Source of the DNA: Aradus depressus
Taxonomy: Eukaryota > Arthropoda > Insecta > Hemiptera > Aradidae
Length of the DNA stretch: 64,000 bases
Assembly: GCA_963662175.1 (NCBI GenBank)
Contig: OY759226.1
Location: forward strand, 26,380,065 to 26,444,064
Direction of reading: 5' to 3'
Under the pieces are notes generated by a model. The model had not been told where the DNA came from, did no database searches, and was given only the letters and a program-made list of their open reading frames with translations. This document shows positions 42,641-54,070 of the stretch, in pieces. How positions within the stretch are numbered: the first letter of the stretch is position 1; each line of letters starts with the position of its first letter. The position numbers and the translations under genes are program-made.

Positions 42641-42803
42641 TTACTTTATTTGTTTTTTATGAGCTATGTTTCATTTCTTTGTATTTTATTTTTATTTTTA
42701 TTTTTTATTATTCTAGGATTTCTTAAGTTTTTCTCCCTTTGTATGTACAACGATGTAAATATGAGGCCGAATCCCAAGCATCGACTATTAATTCTTAGGT
42801 CGA

Positions 42804-43143
42804 GGGCGCCGGTACCTCAGTGGTATGCGTGCTTGCCCTCTGAGCTCAAGATCGTGGGTTCGAAACCCGACCGAGGTCATTACTTTATTTTATCTGGGAA
42901 GTAAAATGAACTTAAGCACGCCGTCCTTTGGATGGGATGTTAAGCGATACTCCCGAGCCTGTACGATGTCAGGTAGGTACTTGTTAAAGGCCCCTACTCT
43001 AGGTGAATAAAAATTTAGTGTAGGCAAAATTTAGGACTCCCACAGTAGAGTCGGGCTGATGCCCACCAGAGTGACGAAAGAGCGCTCTGGTAGTAGGCGA
43101 TATGACGTAGTTAAAGACCGGGCAATAGTCATAAAACCTAACC
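42804..43143 (+). repeat. Full-length SINE-A with 15-bp TSD
   Basis: TAATTCTTAGGTCGA flanks the copy exactly (42789-42803 and 43144-43158). Starts GGGCGCCGGTACCTCAGTGG (box A with one change); box B GGTTCGAAACCC at about 42857; ends CATAAAACCTAACC. With 60609-60952 this is the reference copy (about 340 bp). Confidence 0.95.
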
Positions 43144-43158
43144 TAATTCTTAGGTCGA

Positions 43159-43890
43159 TTGATTACGGAGTGAGGAACAAAAATTAATTTATTAATACAA
43201 ACTCAAGTGAATGTGTATCAGAGAATTTTCTGCAACAGAATTTTCGTCTGTAGAAAATTTTTTTTTTTTTCTGCGTTAAAAATAAGGAGGAAATTAGTTA
43301 AATATAATTTTTTTTATGGTTTTTAATTAAAGAGAAGCTTGGCACGCCATCTGTAGTGAAGTCCCTCTTCATTTAATTTTTTTTCTTCTCCTGGAGCCTC
43401 CAGGACTGGAAGCTGGAAGAGAGGGAAGGGCGGACAAGGTTAATCGTTAGGAAAAGGGGAGGGGGAGGCTTGTTCCAAATTAATGATCTCACAGTTTAAT
43501 TAGATTTATTATTAAACAGGGCTACCAGAGCCCTCTCTACCGCCCCCCCCTAAACAAGAGAAAAACTCTTAATTTGAAAGTGGGGCGTAAAGAGCCAGGT
43601 AACTACAGCTATCTAAGTTAACCTCACTCAAATTTATTAACCTCCTCTCGTTGAGTAGCTCAAACATTATTTTTTACTTTCGGAAAATGTTTTCAAAAGA
43701 AAAGTTCTCAATTGGAACATTGAAAATTGGAACTTTAATTAACACAGATCCCCTTTCTTTATGTTCCCTAATTATTTTCCATATCTCGATTACATATTCG
43801 ATGTGTCGAATAAGTTTTCAACGAAATTTCAAGTTTCTCAAACTCCTGAATCGAAAAAAATCCTCTGAAACTAATTTACCATTTTGGACT
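43159..43890. other. No gene seen
   Basis: AT-rich with a GC-richer patch (43380-43480). No known element end. Confidence 0.35.
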
Positions 43891-43894
43891 GTCT

Positions 43895-44768
43895 ACGGTG
43901 CACAGTGTGAAATTTATGAGTTTTGATTTTCAAAATTCGAGCCCCAGCTCAATTTTTGATCAATTTGGATGAAACTAGGTGCAAAATATTTGTGAATGCT
44001 GGCTTTTTATCAGGTAACTGCGGGTTTCACAATCGAGCTATTATATGCCAATTGACAGCTACCGGACGGTGGCTGGGCTGGGGGGCTTGGTCGGCTCCAC
44101 TGGGATCTCTGGACTGATATAGTCCCGGGCTTGGAGGGTGTGGTCGGTGCCACATACAAGCACACCCTCTCCAACAGGCCTAGCTACACCGGGGTCTAAG
44201 CCCAATGCCTAAAGAGAGACGCCCAGTAGTGCCGTTGCTTGTCCCCTGGCCTGGTTGGGACGCCCACTGGGTGCCCCGGGGTCCTGTGCGGGGTCCCCCC
44301 CTCCGTTCGCCCCCCGGTTTTTCTGCGGGATCTCGTACTTATTTGAACAGTCAGGCATCAATGACCCTCGTGGTTGAAATGCCATAAAAAAGAAAAAAAA
44401 AAAAAAAAGACAGCTACCAAAACCGCGCGAAAATTTTAACAATTTTAAATTTTTTTTGTTCAAGTTTTTGTTAAAAGATTTTTACAACTTAAATGAATGT
44501 TTTTTGGGTCGCTGATTACGAACTCAATATTTATTTTAGCCAAAAGTGGTCCTAATGTTGTCATTTTGGCCTAAAGTGGTCCAAATTCAATATATTGACT
44601 ATTTTTGCCACTGGCATATAATACCTTGATTGTGAAACCCGCAGTTATCTGATAAAAAGCCAGCTTTCACAAATATTTTGCACCTAGCTTCATCCAAATT
44701 GATCAAAAATTGAGCGGGGGCTCGAATTTTGAAAATCAAAACTCATAAATTTGACACTGTGCGGTGTA
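43895..44768. repeat. Element with about 160-bp inverted repeats, split by a retroposon
   Basis: Left arm about 43895-44057 and right arm about 44608-44768 are inverted copies sharing TTTTGATTTTCAAAATTCGA, TTGATCAATTTGGATGAA, CAAAATATTTGTGAA and GCGGGTTTCACAATC / GATTGTGAAACCCGC. The middle contains a GC-rich retroposed insert (44066-44407). No transposase frame. Confidence 0.85.
44066..44407 (+). mobile_element. GC-rich retroposon with poly(A) and 10-bp TSD
   Basis: Flanked by GACAGCTACC on both sides (44056-44065 and 44408-44417) and ends in TGCCATAAAAAAGA plus an A-run. It starts GGACGGTGGCTGGGCTGGGG and is much richer in GC than anything near it. The TSD and poly(A) show target-primed insertion. 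It could be a 5'-truncated LINE 3' UTR (the final GAAATGCCATAAA is common to several LINE clades) or a SINE; no pol III boxes are obvious. Confidence 0.75.
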
Positions 44769-45905
44769 AAATAGAACTGCCGCAAACTTACTTCCGATTG
44801 TTAAGGAGTACATTCGGCCTGGTAGTACCATTATATCCGATGAGTGCAAGTCTTACAAACAGCTCTATAAACACGGTTATGAGCATTTTACAGTCAACCA
44901 TAAATATAATTTTGTCGACCCTGAAACAAAAGCACTCTCAGACGATCGAAAGCAATTGGCAATTATCCAAACATCGAAATAAAGTTCAGTGCGGTACTCA
45001 TCGCTCCATGCTGGACTCGTACTTGTGCGAATTTATATGGCGTCGCCGTAGGTGTCTTTATCTAGGATAGGTGTCTTTAACGAGTGCCTATTCATTTTCA
45101 ACCAAATCCAAGTGTTGACTCTTAGAGGGGAGGTTCGGAAGCTTATAGGTTATAGGTTTAATCGCTGTCAAAAATTCACACAATTAACATTTACAGCAAA
45201 ATATTTCCTAAAGTGATAAACTCTAACTGACAAACAGCCTTGGCGAGAACAGTAGGGTTCCAGCTGGACCCTTTAGTTACGGAATCCTTGGAACTAGTTA
45301 CAGAGTTGTAAATACAGTTCTGTCAAGGAGATCTGTTCTTCATTAACTGAACTCTCCCAAACTCATCTCACCAAGTATACAGATGGTCTTACTTGTAGAA
45401 CCTTCGATGAAACATGACTGATCAGCTTTTAATTTTCGTACAATTACAATATTCCCTAATACTACTCTAGGTATAAGAAGATAAAAAAACCAATTGCCAT
45501 CATTAAGATTTATGCAACATTTGGTGTAAATCTAAGACCAGATGCGACAAATATCGTTTAGAGCGCAAATAAACTGAAAGGCTGTCGAATCAAAGGAAAT
45601 ATCGCAAAGCAAATATGAAGTAAGAAGCCATTTCCAATAGAAATGTGCTGGTAAATAAAGCAATCCGGCACGTATCTTAGACATTATAACAACTCGATTA
45701 CACTTTGACTGTACATTATCAGAATTAATTTTCCATTTGATCAGAAATCCGTTTCATCTTATATAGAAGCCTTAGTGATCATTAATTAAATTTCTGGATG
45801 TTTGTATGTTTGTTTGTTTGTTTGAGTTTCACGGGAAAACAGCCGAAGCTAAATTTACTTCATTCGCAGTGCTTTTCTAGGTTCGTTTAATATAGAGTAT
45901 AGGAA
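44769..45905. other. No gene seen
   Basis: A frame of about 113 codons (44729-45070) overlaps the inverted repeat arm and has no known relative. (GTTT)n near 45808 is a short microsatellite. Confidence 0.35.
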
Positions 45906-45906
45906 G

Positions 45907-46200
45907 GAGCTAGTAGCTCAGATAGCGTGCTTGGCTATTGAGCTTAACATTGCGGGTTTGACATCTGGCCAAGGTCCTTAGGTCTTTATCCAGGAGGTGA
46001 AGAAACCTTGGGCACGCCGTCCTTCGAATGAGACTGAACCTGTACCATATCAGGCACTCATACCTAGATGAATAAAAATTTAGGGTAGATATAATTTTAG
46101 ACTCCCTCAGTAGAGTTGGGCTCATGTTCACCAGAATGCTCTGGTAGTAGACGAAATGACATAGTTGAAGCCAAGGCATGAGTCACAATACCTAACTAAC
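45907..46200 (+). repeat. SINE-A copy, diverged
   Basis: GAGCTAGTAGCTCAGATAGC (box A) and GCGGGTTTGACATC (degenerate box B), then GGGCACGCCGTCCTTCGAAT and ATGAGTCACAATACCTAACT. Confidence 0.8.
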
Positions 46201-46299
46201 ATAGAATATAGACTATGTGGCATTTCAAAATTTTGAAGGGGGGGGAGGGGCTATATATAAAATGGATTCTACGATTACGGAACTATTCTAACTGATTTC

Positions 46300-46670
46300 T
46301 TGGTGTTAGGCAGATGTAGTGGACTATCTTGTTAAATAAATAATTAGATTTATCAGTCCAACATATTTTTTTATTTTTACCACAACTAGTTTCGGCAATT
46401 TGCCATCTTCAGGTGGTGAATCTGAACATACATAAACCAAAAATTATATTAGAATTTACGAGCTTTTACAGTTCATGTCAATCATTAACTAATAAATAAA
46501 TAAGTTAAAAATAAAATATAACAATTTAAAAATACATAACAATTATCAAAAGTACAATAAATTATATTATCGTACTGTTTTTAATTCAAATATTTTAACT
46601 AGTTGTGGTTTAAATAAAAAAATATGTTGGACTGAGAAATATAATTACTTATTTAATCTAACTGACGTCA
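46300..46670. repeat. Foldback element F2 with hammerhead-like arm
   Basis: Left arm AATTAGATTTATCAGTCCAA... and right arm ...ATGTTGGACTGAGAAATATA are inverted. The outer GGCAGATGTAG...TCTTGTTAAATAA matches the inverted flank of F1 near 37090, so F1 and F2 are copies of one family. The right arm keeps only AACTAGTTGTGGTTT of the ribozyme-like part. Confidence 0.75.
46379..46417 (-). ncRNA. Hammerhead-like core (candidate), identical to F1
   Basis: Same as 36838-36876 at every core and stem base: ACCAC-CTGAAGA ... GAAA-CTAGTT-GTGGT. Preservation of all pairing bases in two separate copies is at least consistent with a functional motif, though recent copying explains it too. Confidence 0.42.
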
Positions 46671-46769
46671 CCTTGGGTCTTAACGATTCATTGTTTAATC
46701 ATCAAATTTTCAGGGTATTTCTAGGAAGGGCCAACTTTAGATACAGACTTTGTGGAGTTATAACTACGA

Positions 46770-46870
46770 AATAAAACTCACTCCCGGACGGGATTCGAAC
46801 CCAGAAACCATGGTGAGACTATGCGACCAAAGCCCTACTCTCTAGCCCACACGGCCATTATGGTCCCCCA
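46770..46870 (-). repeat. Second tRNA-like SINE/tRNA pseudogene (type T2)
   Basis: On the minus strand it contains GGGTTCGAATCCCGTCCGGG (box B context), preceded by CATAGTCTCACCATGGTTTC and GAGTAGGGCTTTGGTCGCAT. It matches 56270-56390. It is tRNA-like in its box B and arm spacing but lacks an intact cloverleaf, so I do not call a tRNA gene. Confidence 0.55.
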
Positions 46871-48333
46871 AATCGGGAAGGGGGTTGTGGGGCCAAAACA
46901 TAAAATTACTGATATCTCATAGGCTTGATCAAATTTTGGGTAAGGAGATAAGTCTTCGAACCCGAAAACCGATATTATAAAATAATAAATACTTTTGAAC
47001 TACTAAGTGTATTGTTTAGTCTGTTTCATAGGATAGCTGTTCTTCAGTTATGTATGTTATTTAAAAGTAGCTGCTATTTAAAAGTAGCAGCTACATAGAA
47101 ATTGCTCTTTTGCCCATCACTAGTGGTAGTGGCGAGCCCGCTGCGGTACGATACAGGGAGGCAGTGCACAATTTGGCAATCTAGCAAACCCAGCTGCCAC
47201 AACTCACCAGTTTTAAACTAATGGCTTATAGTTACACCCACTTTCTCTCCTGTTGGCGCCAAATGGGTCAACATCTCAAAAAGAATCTGGTATAGTCTTG
47301 TTGCTGGTGGAGTGCGGATAACTGAGAGGTGGGGTGGGGTGGGGGGGGGGGGGGGGTGGAGAAGTTTAAGAAGTGTGATTGGAGTGGTGGGAGGTGGGAG
47401 GATACAAACTGCCCCCATTTGTTGTGTCCGACTTCGCCCCAGTGTCAAGTGTGCAACCACACTAATGGACTTAGCTCCTTCTTACCTCTCTCTGCAGGAC
47501 TTACACCCTCACACCACTCTATGTAGACACCCCCCCCCCCCCCCCCCCCCCCCCACCACGTAGATCTTGTACACATTAGTCTTCTCCAGAAGGAAAAGAG
47601 TGTACAATGGAAATGCGTACTCAGGAGCGGGATCTCAACAGAGTTTTCCCTTTTCCCTGACTATTTGATAGAGCGCAGACCCTGCTTTTGAGCGGGTGAA
47701 GTGTGGCGCCCCCAATTTGCAACCTCAACTATATATATGGGTTCGTCCATTTCAAGCGTACATGTAAAAAAACAATTTTCTTCAAACTTTGTGAGAATGT
47801 TCCCTTAGTACCTCTGAGTTTTTTTGTAAAATTTTAGATTTTTAGAAATTAATGCTTTCGATATACAGTTCAACGTTAGTCAAAAACGTGATATCTGCTA
47901 AAAACGCGTTTTTTCAATTCTAAATTGCGCGAAAACAAAGCAAAAATTAAGAAACTCACCTTTTTTTTTAGCAATATTTCTGTACTTAAAAAAAAAATTA
48001 TCATTTTGACCTTTTATAACTTTTGAGATAAATTTGTAGCCATTTTAACTGCCAAAATTAGGTGGGGCCATTTTTCTAACTATGAAAAATGGATTCTTCG
48101 TTCAAAATTCTATAGAATCCTACCATTTTTAGAGTGGGAATGTAAAAATTCTTAAAATTATAGTTATTTTACTAAAAAATCCAATTTTCGTTTTTTGATT
48201 TAAACGAATGTCGATTTTTTTTGAACAAAAAATGTCATTTCCAAACTGAAATTAAAAAAAAACATCTAAATTTATTTATTACCTTATTAATACCTACTTT
48301 AAATAAATATTTACTTTATTATTATATTATTAT

Positions 48334-48388
<55 letters not shown>

Positions 48389-48850
48389 CTGAAGAGAACA
48401 TTAGGCTAACGAGAAACGTAAGGGAGAAGACGAGAGAGAGAAAGCGAAGCGTATAATGAGAGGTGCATGGTGGTCTAATCCAGTTGACAAACTCCATTAT
48501 CCTAGGATAATAACCTATCAGAGAGGAGCTAACATGAAGGACATTTAGACATGAAGAGAAAGAGAGATTTGTTAACTAACAACAGTTACCGGACAAACAA
48601 CAAGCAACATGTTAAATAACATAGGAGAGTTAACATCAACTATCATAGGGGAGCTTTGTTTCCACAACTAACAAACACAATGCAACATGTTAAACTAGGT
48701 GTGCAATACATTCTGCTGTTTGCAAAAACTGAGCTGAGTCAGGCATATCTGTGTAAAAAACTCAGTTAATGTTTTAATAATTATCAGTAACTTCTCACCT
48801 TGTATGTTCTTTATGAATATATTAATACTTTAAATATGTTAGGTTAGATT
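46871..48850. other. No gene; simple repeats
   Basis: G-run at 47339-47357, C-run at 47528-47556, (AT)n at 48339-48386. The rest is AT-rich without known element or exon. Confidence 0.45.
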
Positions 48851-49050
48851 TTAAGACTCATGCCCGGGCTTTAACTACGAGGTCATATCGCCTACCACCA
48901 GAGCGCTCTTTCGTCACTCTGGTGGACATAAGCCCGACTATACTGTGGGGAGTCCTAAATTTTTATTCATCTAGGATAGGGGTCTTCAACGAGTACCTTG
49001 TACAGGCACAGGACCATCGCTTTATGTCCCATCCGGACGGTATGCTCAGG
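48840..49050 (-). repeat. SINE-A copy, 5'-truncated
   Basis: Inverted, starting with tail complement TTAGGTTAGATTTTAAGACT and CATGCCCGGGCTTTAACTAC, ending at CCATCCGGACGGTATGCTCA. Confidence 0.8.
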
Positions 49051-49109
49051 GTGTTTTGCCCTCTCCCACGGCAAGGTTTCGTACGCATACATATTTAACA
49101 CAAACATAT

Positions 49110-49550
49110 TAAAAAAGTTGTCGGTGAATCACCGGCTGTGAACTTCCCCATCAAGAATTAATCAATTATTTGTTCGCTCTCCCTCCAAAGCCAATCGACA
49201 GTTTGAGCTAAAACGCAGCATTTAACATAGATAATGGCTTCTTAATTCCTCATACTAATTGTTGTGTCCATACTCTCATTACATCGGCAGCTATTGGGAT
49301 TTTGCTGATACCGCAGAAAATTAATAGGTGTCATCCTTACAGGTCTTTGAATCTCCTTATAAAATTTGTCACAGATAAGCCCCTCCCCCCCCCCCCCCCC
49401 CCTCTTTATTCCGCTCTTCCCTTTGGCCGATTTGGCTGAAAATCAATATAATAAATTCAAAAGGTCATAAGTACGTTTATCGACACAAAATTTAGTTAAA
49501 ATTTAATTCGTTCTGGGGAAGTACATTGCCGGTGATTCACATATGACATA
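49110..49550. repeat. Family B repeat, forward then reverse end
   Basis: Forward part: TGTCGGTGAATCACCGGCTG, CTTCCCCATCAAGAATTAAT, with a C-run at about 49387-49402. It closes with the other-orientation end TTCTGGGGAAGTACATTGCC and GGTGATTCACATATG. Both outer edges are thus the same end in inverted orientation. Confidence 0.65.
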
Positions 49551-49984
49551 AATTTTTTTTTTTTTTTTGTAAGAAAAACCTCTTTGGAAGACAGAACTGA
49601 AAAGTAAGTTGTACTTGAATTGGAAGCTGCCTAGTTAATATGCAGAAGAGAAGAGGTTTCTTTATTCAACTTGACACCAGAGCAGTGGATTTATAGATTC
49701 AGGTCAGAGACCTGAAAACATAAATTTTGAACCAACTCGGTCCAGATTCCAGACTGATACAGGCAAGATCCAGCCCCACGGAGACAAAAAAAAAAAACCT
49801 TTTCAAAGAAGATATCTCATTAATACTGAGGAACATTAATAAAGACAGACTTGAAAAGAAAATAATATTTAAGTGAATCAACAGAACGAGTATACTTGCT
49901 CACCACGAGTTTATTGTAGTATTGTAATTTTTTTTGTTCTCTTCCTCCACTCGTCGAATTTGCTGGCTGAAGATCAGTAAGTGT

Positions 49985-50066
49985 CATGTGGGCCTTATGG
50001 GCTTTTGGAGTCATGTGGGCCTTATGGGCTTTTGGAGTCATGTGGGCCTCATGGGCTTTTGGAGTC
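49985..50066. repeat. 27-bp tandem repeat, three copies
   Basis: Unit TCATGTGGGCCTTATGGGCT plus TTTGGAG. The minus-strand frame across it reads MTPKAHKAH three times, but the frame starts in the repeat and has no other support. Confidence 0.85.
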
Positions 50067-50085
50067 ATAATTTCACAATTAATAT

Positions 50086-50402
50086 AGGTTAGGTAAAGCC
50101 AGTGCTTTAATTACGAGGATATATCGCCTACTACCAGAGCGCTCTTTCGTCACTCTGGTGGACATGAGCCCGACTCCACTGTGGGAGTCCTAAATTTTGC
50201 CTACCCTAAATTTTTATTCACCTAGGGCACGGATCATTAACGAGTACCTGACATCGTACAGGCTCGGGATCATCGCTTAACGTCCCATCCGAAGGACGGA
50301 GTGCTCCCAGATAAAAGAAACTAAGGGCCTCAGCCGGGTCTCGAACCCACGATCTTGAGCTCAGAAGGCAAGCACGCATACCACTGAGCTACCGGCGCCC
50401 TC
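50086..50402 (-). repeat. SINE-A copy, nearly full length
   Basis: Inverted. Tail complement AGGTTAGGT at 50086, body through GGCTCGGGATCATCGCTTAA, box B complement TCTCGAACCC and head end CTGAGCTACCGGCGCCCTC. Confidence 0.88.
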
Positions 50403-50479
50403 ATTTTTGAGAAGGTAAAAAATAAATGGGAGAAGTGATGCTGTAATAATATAATATATTACTCAGCGAAAACGATCAA

Positions 50480-50715
50480 AAGGAATGGGGTGGGGGGGGG
50501 GGGGGGGGGTGGAACTCAACTCAAAAATCCTAATAACCATCGATTTAATGAATATATCGAGATAAAATTTAGTATAATGACGATTCGGAAGTCCTTGTAT
50601 ATCGACTATTATTATTTAAAACGGTCGATTGATTTAGGAGGGAGAGTGAACACTTAATTGATTTATTCTGGTGATGTACATTGCCTGTGATCCGTGAACA
50701 ACTTTTTAAGTAGGG
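50480..50715 (-). repeat. Family B repeat with G-run
   Basis: G-run at 50493-50509 followed by AACTCAACTCAAAAATCCTAAT; ends ATGTACATTGCCTGTGATCC. Confidence 0.6.
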
Positions 50716-51138
50716 AGCCTGGGGGAAAAAAAAAAAAAAAAAAAATGAAATGAAATTTGCGGACAAGAAGTGAGATGAGACAGAAATCCCGTGAGATAGG
50801 TGTTAAGGTTATCCCGAAGTCGGTAATGGGTGACAGAGTTACCTTAAGTGATGGCTAACCACTTCTCATTTTTCTCAAATTCCTTCCTTGCCACTTTTTC
50901 TTCTTCCTTGCCACTTTTTCACTTGGAGAGCAAGCTTTCTCTCCCGGTGAAAAGTAACAAAATCATTAAATAAATTACTTTTTTTTTTTTTTTTTGAAAG
51001 AGCAAAAAAGTAAATAAATCGAAGCAATTATTTAGACTTGCGCACCAATAAATGATATAGGGAGCATTCTACCGGGTGAATTGGCAGTAGACATATATTT
51101 TTCGGCAGGTATATCCGGAGCTTATATTATTGTACTTT
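50716..51138. other. No gene seen
   Basis: Contains the short duplication TCCTTGCCACTTTTTC (50883 and 50906) and a T-run. Confidence 0.35.
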
Positions 51139-51470
51139 GAGGGCGCCGGTAGTTCAGTGGTATGCGTGCTACTAAACTCAAGATCGCGGGTTCGAAACCC
51201 GGCCGAGGCACTTAGTTAATTTTATCTGGGAGTTAAAATAAACTTAAGCACGCCGTCCTTCGGATGAGACGTTAAGCGATGGCCCCGAGCCTGTACGATG
51301 TCAGGTGCTAAAAACCCTAAGTAAATAAAAATTTAGAGTAGGAAAAATTTTGGACTCCCATAGTAGAGTAGGGCTCATGTCCACCAGAGTGACGAAAGAG
51401 CGCTCTGGTAGTAGGCGATATGAGCTCGTAGTTAAAGCCCGGGCATGAGTCATAAAACCTAACCTAACCT
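51139..51470 (+). repeat. SINE-A copy, nearly full length
   Basis: GAGGGCGCCGGTAGTTCAGT (box A), GGGTTCGAAACCC (box B), complete body, tail AAAACCTAACCTAACC. Flanks share TTATATTATT, a probable TSD. Confidence 0.9.
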
Positions 51471-51540
51471 ATTATATTATTATTAATGATGGTGTTGACC
51501 TGAGTTTCAAGAGAATGATTTTTGGCCTGAAGTTGGCGAC

Positions 51541-51676
51541 GAAGGGACGTTAAGCGATGGTCCCAAGTCCTACCTTAAGTGACTAAACCTGCCTAGGAAA
51601 AATTTAGGACTCCCATAGTAGAGTCGGGCTCATATCCACCAGAGTGAGGAAAGAGCGCTCTGGTAGTAGGCGACAC
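51541..51676 (+). repeat. SINE-A fragment
   Basis: GGGACGTTAAGCGATGGTCCC to GCTCTGGTAGTAGGCGA only. Confidence 0.75.
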
Positions 51677-52189
51677 TTCCCTCTGTACATTTGGCTGAAA
51701 GCCAATATGCGTTGTTCTTATAGGATTTTGAATATACGTATACAGTTTCGTGTTTTTTCAAATTTTTGGTATCGGGGGTTGGAAAACATGAAAATTCCGT
51801 ATATTGTGTCTTATTATATAATTTCACTATACTGAACAATTATATAATAAGATATAATGTTACCTCCTGGCAACGCCAGTTAACCTGCTAGTTTTCTAAA
51901 CATTCTATAGACTGCCCATTATAGTCTCTAGAGTTTTTAGAGATTGGGATATGTTGGACTTTGTCAGGATAAGTACAATGGTACCAACTTTACACAACTT
52001 TTGTCCCACTAACTTTCCTTCTCCTGCAGCCATGTTGACAGACTGTCTACAGACATGTCAATACAATTGAAATTGCTTTTACTTTCCAAAGAAGTTTTCC
52101 CCCTTTCATATCGCTGTCATGATCAGTTTAGACATTAGAGGTGTTTCTTTTTAGGGTTTCACAGGTCGACCATATATTGTATGATGTCC

Positions 52190-52640
52190 AAAATTAATGG
52201 GCATGCATTTTTATAATATTTAAATAAAAACGATAAAGAAGATGCCACTGTGAAAGTGGAGTCATTGATGACGTAAACAACAATGCCATATCAGGAAGGG
52301 TGTGGATCAACTGACATAGGTAGCCAATCGGTGTGCAGGAAAGTTTCCCAGCTTTTTAATGGCGGTAGAATGCTGGAGAGCTGGAGACGCGCCCATTTAG
52401 ACTTCACTTGTCAAGTCACCTTCGGGGAGGATGGAAGTGTTGGAGAAGGTCCCAACTAGTTGAGATGTGAGTTATAGAGAACCATTTTGAGTCTAAGAAC
52501 ATATCAAACATTTTTTTTGTGTGTTTTGCAAGCCTCATGTTATTTTAGTTTTTCAAAACTGTTGGTAATTTTGGCGAACCCACAAACCAATAAATAAAAC
52601 GAATAGTTACAATAAAATAAATAATTACAATACGAAACCC
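52190..52640 (+). repeat. Family E repeat, copy 1
   Basis: Shares with 57640-58310 the blocks GCACTGTGAAAGTGGA-like, AGCTGGAGAC, TTTAGACTTCACTTG / CTAGACTTCACTTG, GAGATGTGAGTT and GTTTTTCAAAACTGTTGGT, then GGCGAACCCACAAAC. Same orientation, about 5 kb apart, moderately diverged. No coding frame. GAGAT|GTGAGT in both could be a splice donor. Confidence 0.6.
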
Positions 52641-52669
52641 CTTTTAACGAGTGTTTGACGTCTGTTTGT

Positions 52670-53010
52670 GCGCCGGTAGCTCAGTGGTATGGGTGCTTGC
52701 CTTCTGAGCTCAAGATCCTGGGTTCCAAACACGGCCGAGGCCCTTAGTTTATTTTATCTGGGAAGTAAAATTAATTTAAGCACGGCGTCCTTCGGATGGG
52801 ACGTTAAGCTATGGTCCCGAGCCTGTACGATGTCAGGTACTCGTTAAAGACCCCTGCCCTAGATGAATAAAAATTTAGGGTAGGTAAAATTTAGGACTCC
52901 CATAGTAGAGTCGGGCTCATGTCCACCAGAGTGACGAAAGAGCGCTCTGATAGTAGGCGATATGAACTCGTAGTTAAAGCCCGGGCATGAGTCATAAAAC
53001 CTAACCTAAT
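52670..53010 (+). repeat. SINE-A copy, nearly full length
   Basis: GCGCCGGTAGCTCAGTGGTA (box A), GGGTTCCAAACACGG (box B with changes), full body and tail AAAACCTAACCTAA. Confidence 0.9.
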
Positions 53011-54036
53011 CTAGTTTTGGACAATGTATCCTCCCCTGCGCCAATTTATCAAATAAGTTTTTAATCTTTCTCTGAAAAAGGGGGTTGAAAAAGATTATTT
53101 TTCAATGAAATAATCATCGAACTTAGGACCGATTTGTGTAACATAAGCTTAGGAGGTAAAAAAGGTAATTAGGATTGTTGTTTCCGTTTTACAAAGATTA
53201 ATAACCGGAGACAGCTCTAAAGAATATCCAAGGAGAATCTAGTTATGTTGTACGTCATGCTTGGAACTAATGTATAAAAATGATGATGCTTAAGGGCCAT
53301 AACTCACAGGAAGCAGAGCCAACCATCTCGGCCCTCTGCTTTCCCGACTAACTAAACCGGGAAAAATAAATTTTCATTTTTCCTTAGCTGGGCTTATGTA
53401 GTCATCGCTTTTCTTTTTCTCCTTAAATAATATTTTTCATTTTTGGGTTGGTACTCTCAGATCACAGACGCAAAAAGACACGATTTTCGTGAAATTTCCA
53501 TGAAAACTCCAAATTAACTTTCTGACCGACTACGCAATATCCTGTTTGTTTGAATGATAACATCGCCATTACTGTGAGATATAGTTCATATTTCTGCCGA
53601 TCTGCCAGACACAGCCTGTTAGATAAAGAGGCCATGGATGCCCCAATTCAAGATATGTTCCATTTTTCATATTTACACAGTATTTTTATAATTTTATTGC
53701 TGTTCAAAAAAACAATACTCCTTTTATTTCGCCAGTCCCAGTTTCGCCATGTTCCCTGTCAATTCTTTTATGGACAAAAGATTTTTTAATGTTCTCTATC
53801 TAAGTTTTACATTTCTTATTATTTTTTCAGCCGGTTTAACTATCAATAATTTACAGGTAATTTTTTCCTATATATTTGAAATTTCTATGCTATAAATGTC
53901 AGATGTCTCAAAGGTTGCCTATTGATTATGTAATCCAATTTACAAACATTTTCGACCCTCCTCCCCATTCAGATTTGTTACATACTATATGAGCGGCTCT
54001 TAATTTCCAAAATTTGAAATAAGAATCAGTCCTTAC

Positions 54037-54037
<1 letters not shown>
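53011..54037. other. No gene seen
   Basis: AT-rich; a frame of about 79 codons (53550-53789) has no support. Confidence 0.4.

Positions 54038-54070
<33 letters not shown>

Noticed and set aside
42804..42870. tRNA gene suggested by box A and box B
   Set aside because: The tRNA-like head occurs in about 24 copies, always fused to the same SINE body; no 3' acceptor stem follows box B.
49820..50068. Protein with nine-residue repeats (MTPKAHKAH)
   Set aside because: It is the translation of a three-copy 27-bp tandem repeat that begins inside the repeat; the rest of the frame is low-complexity.
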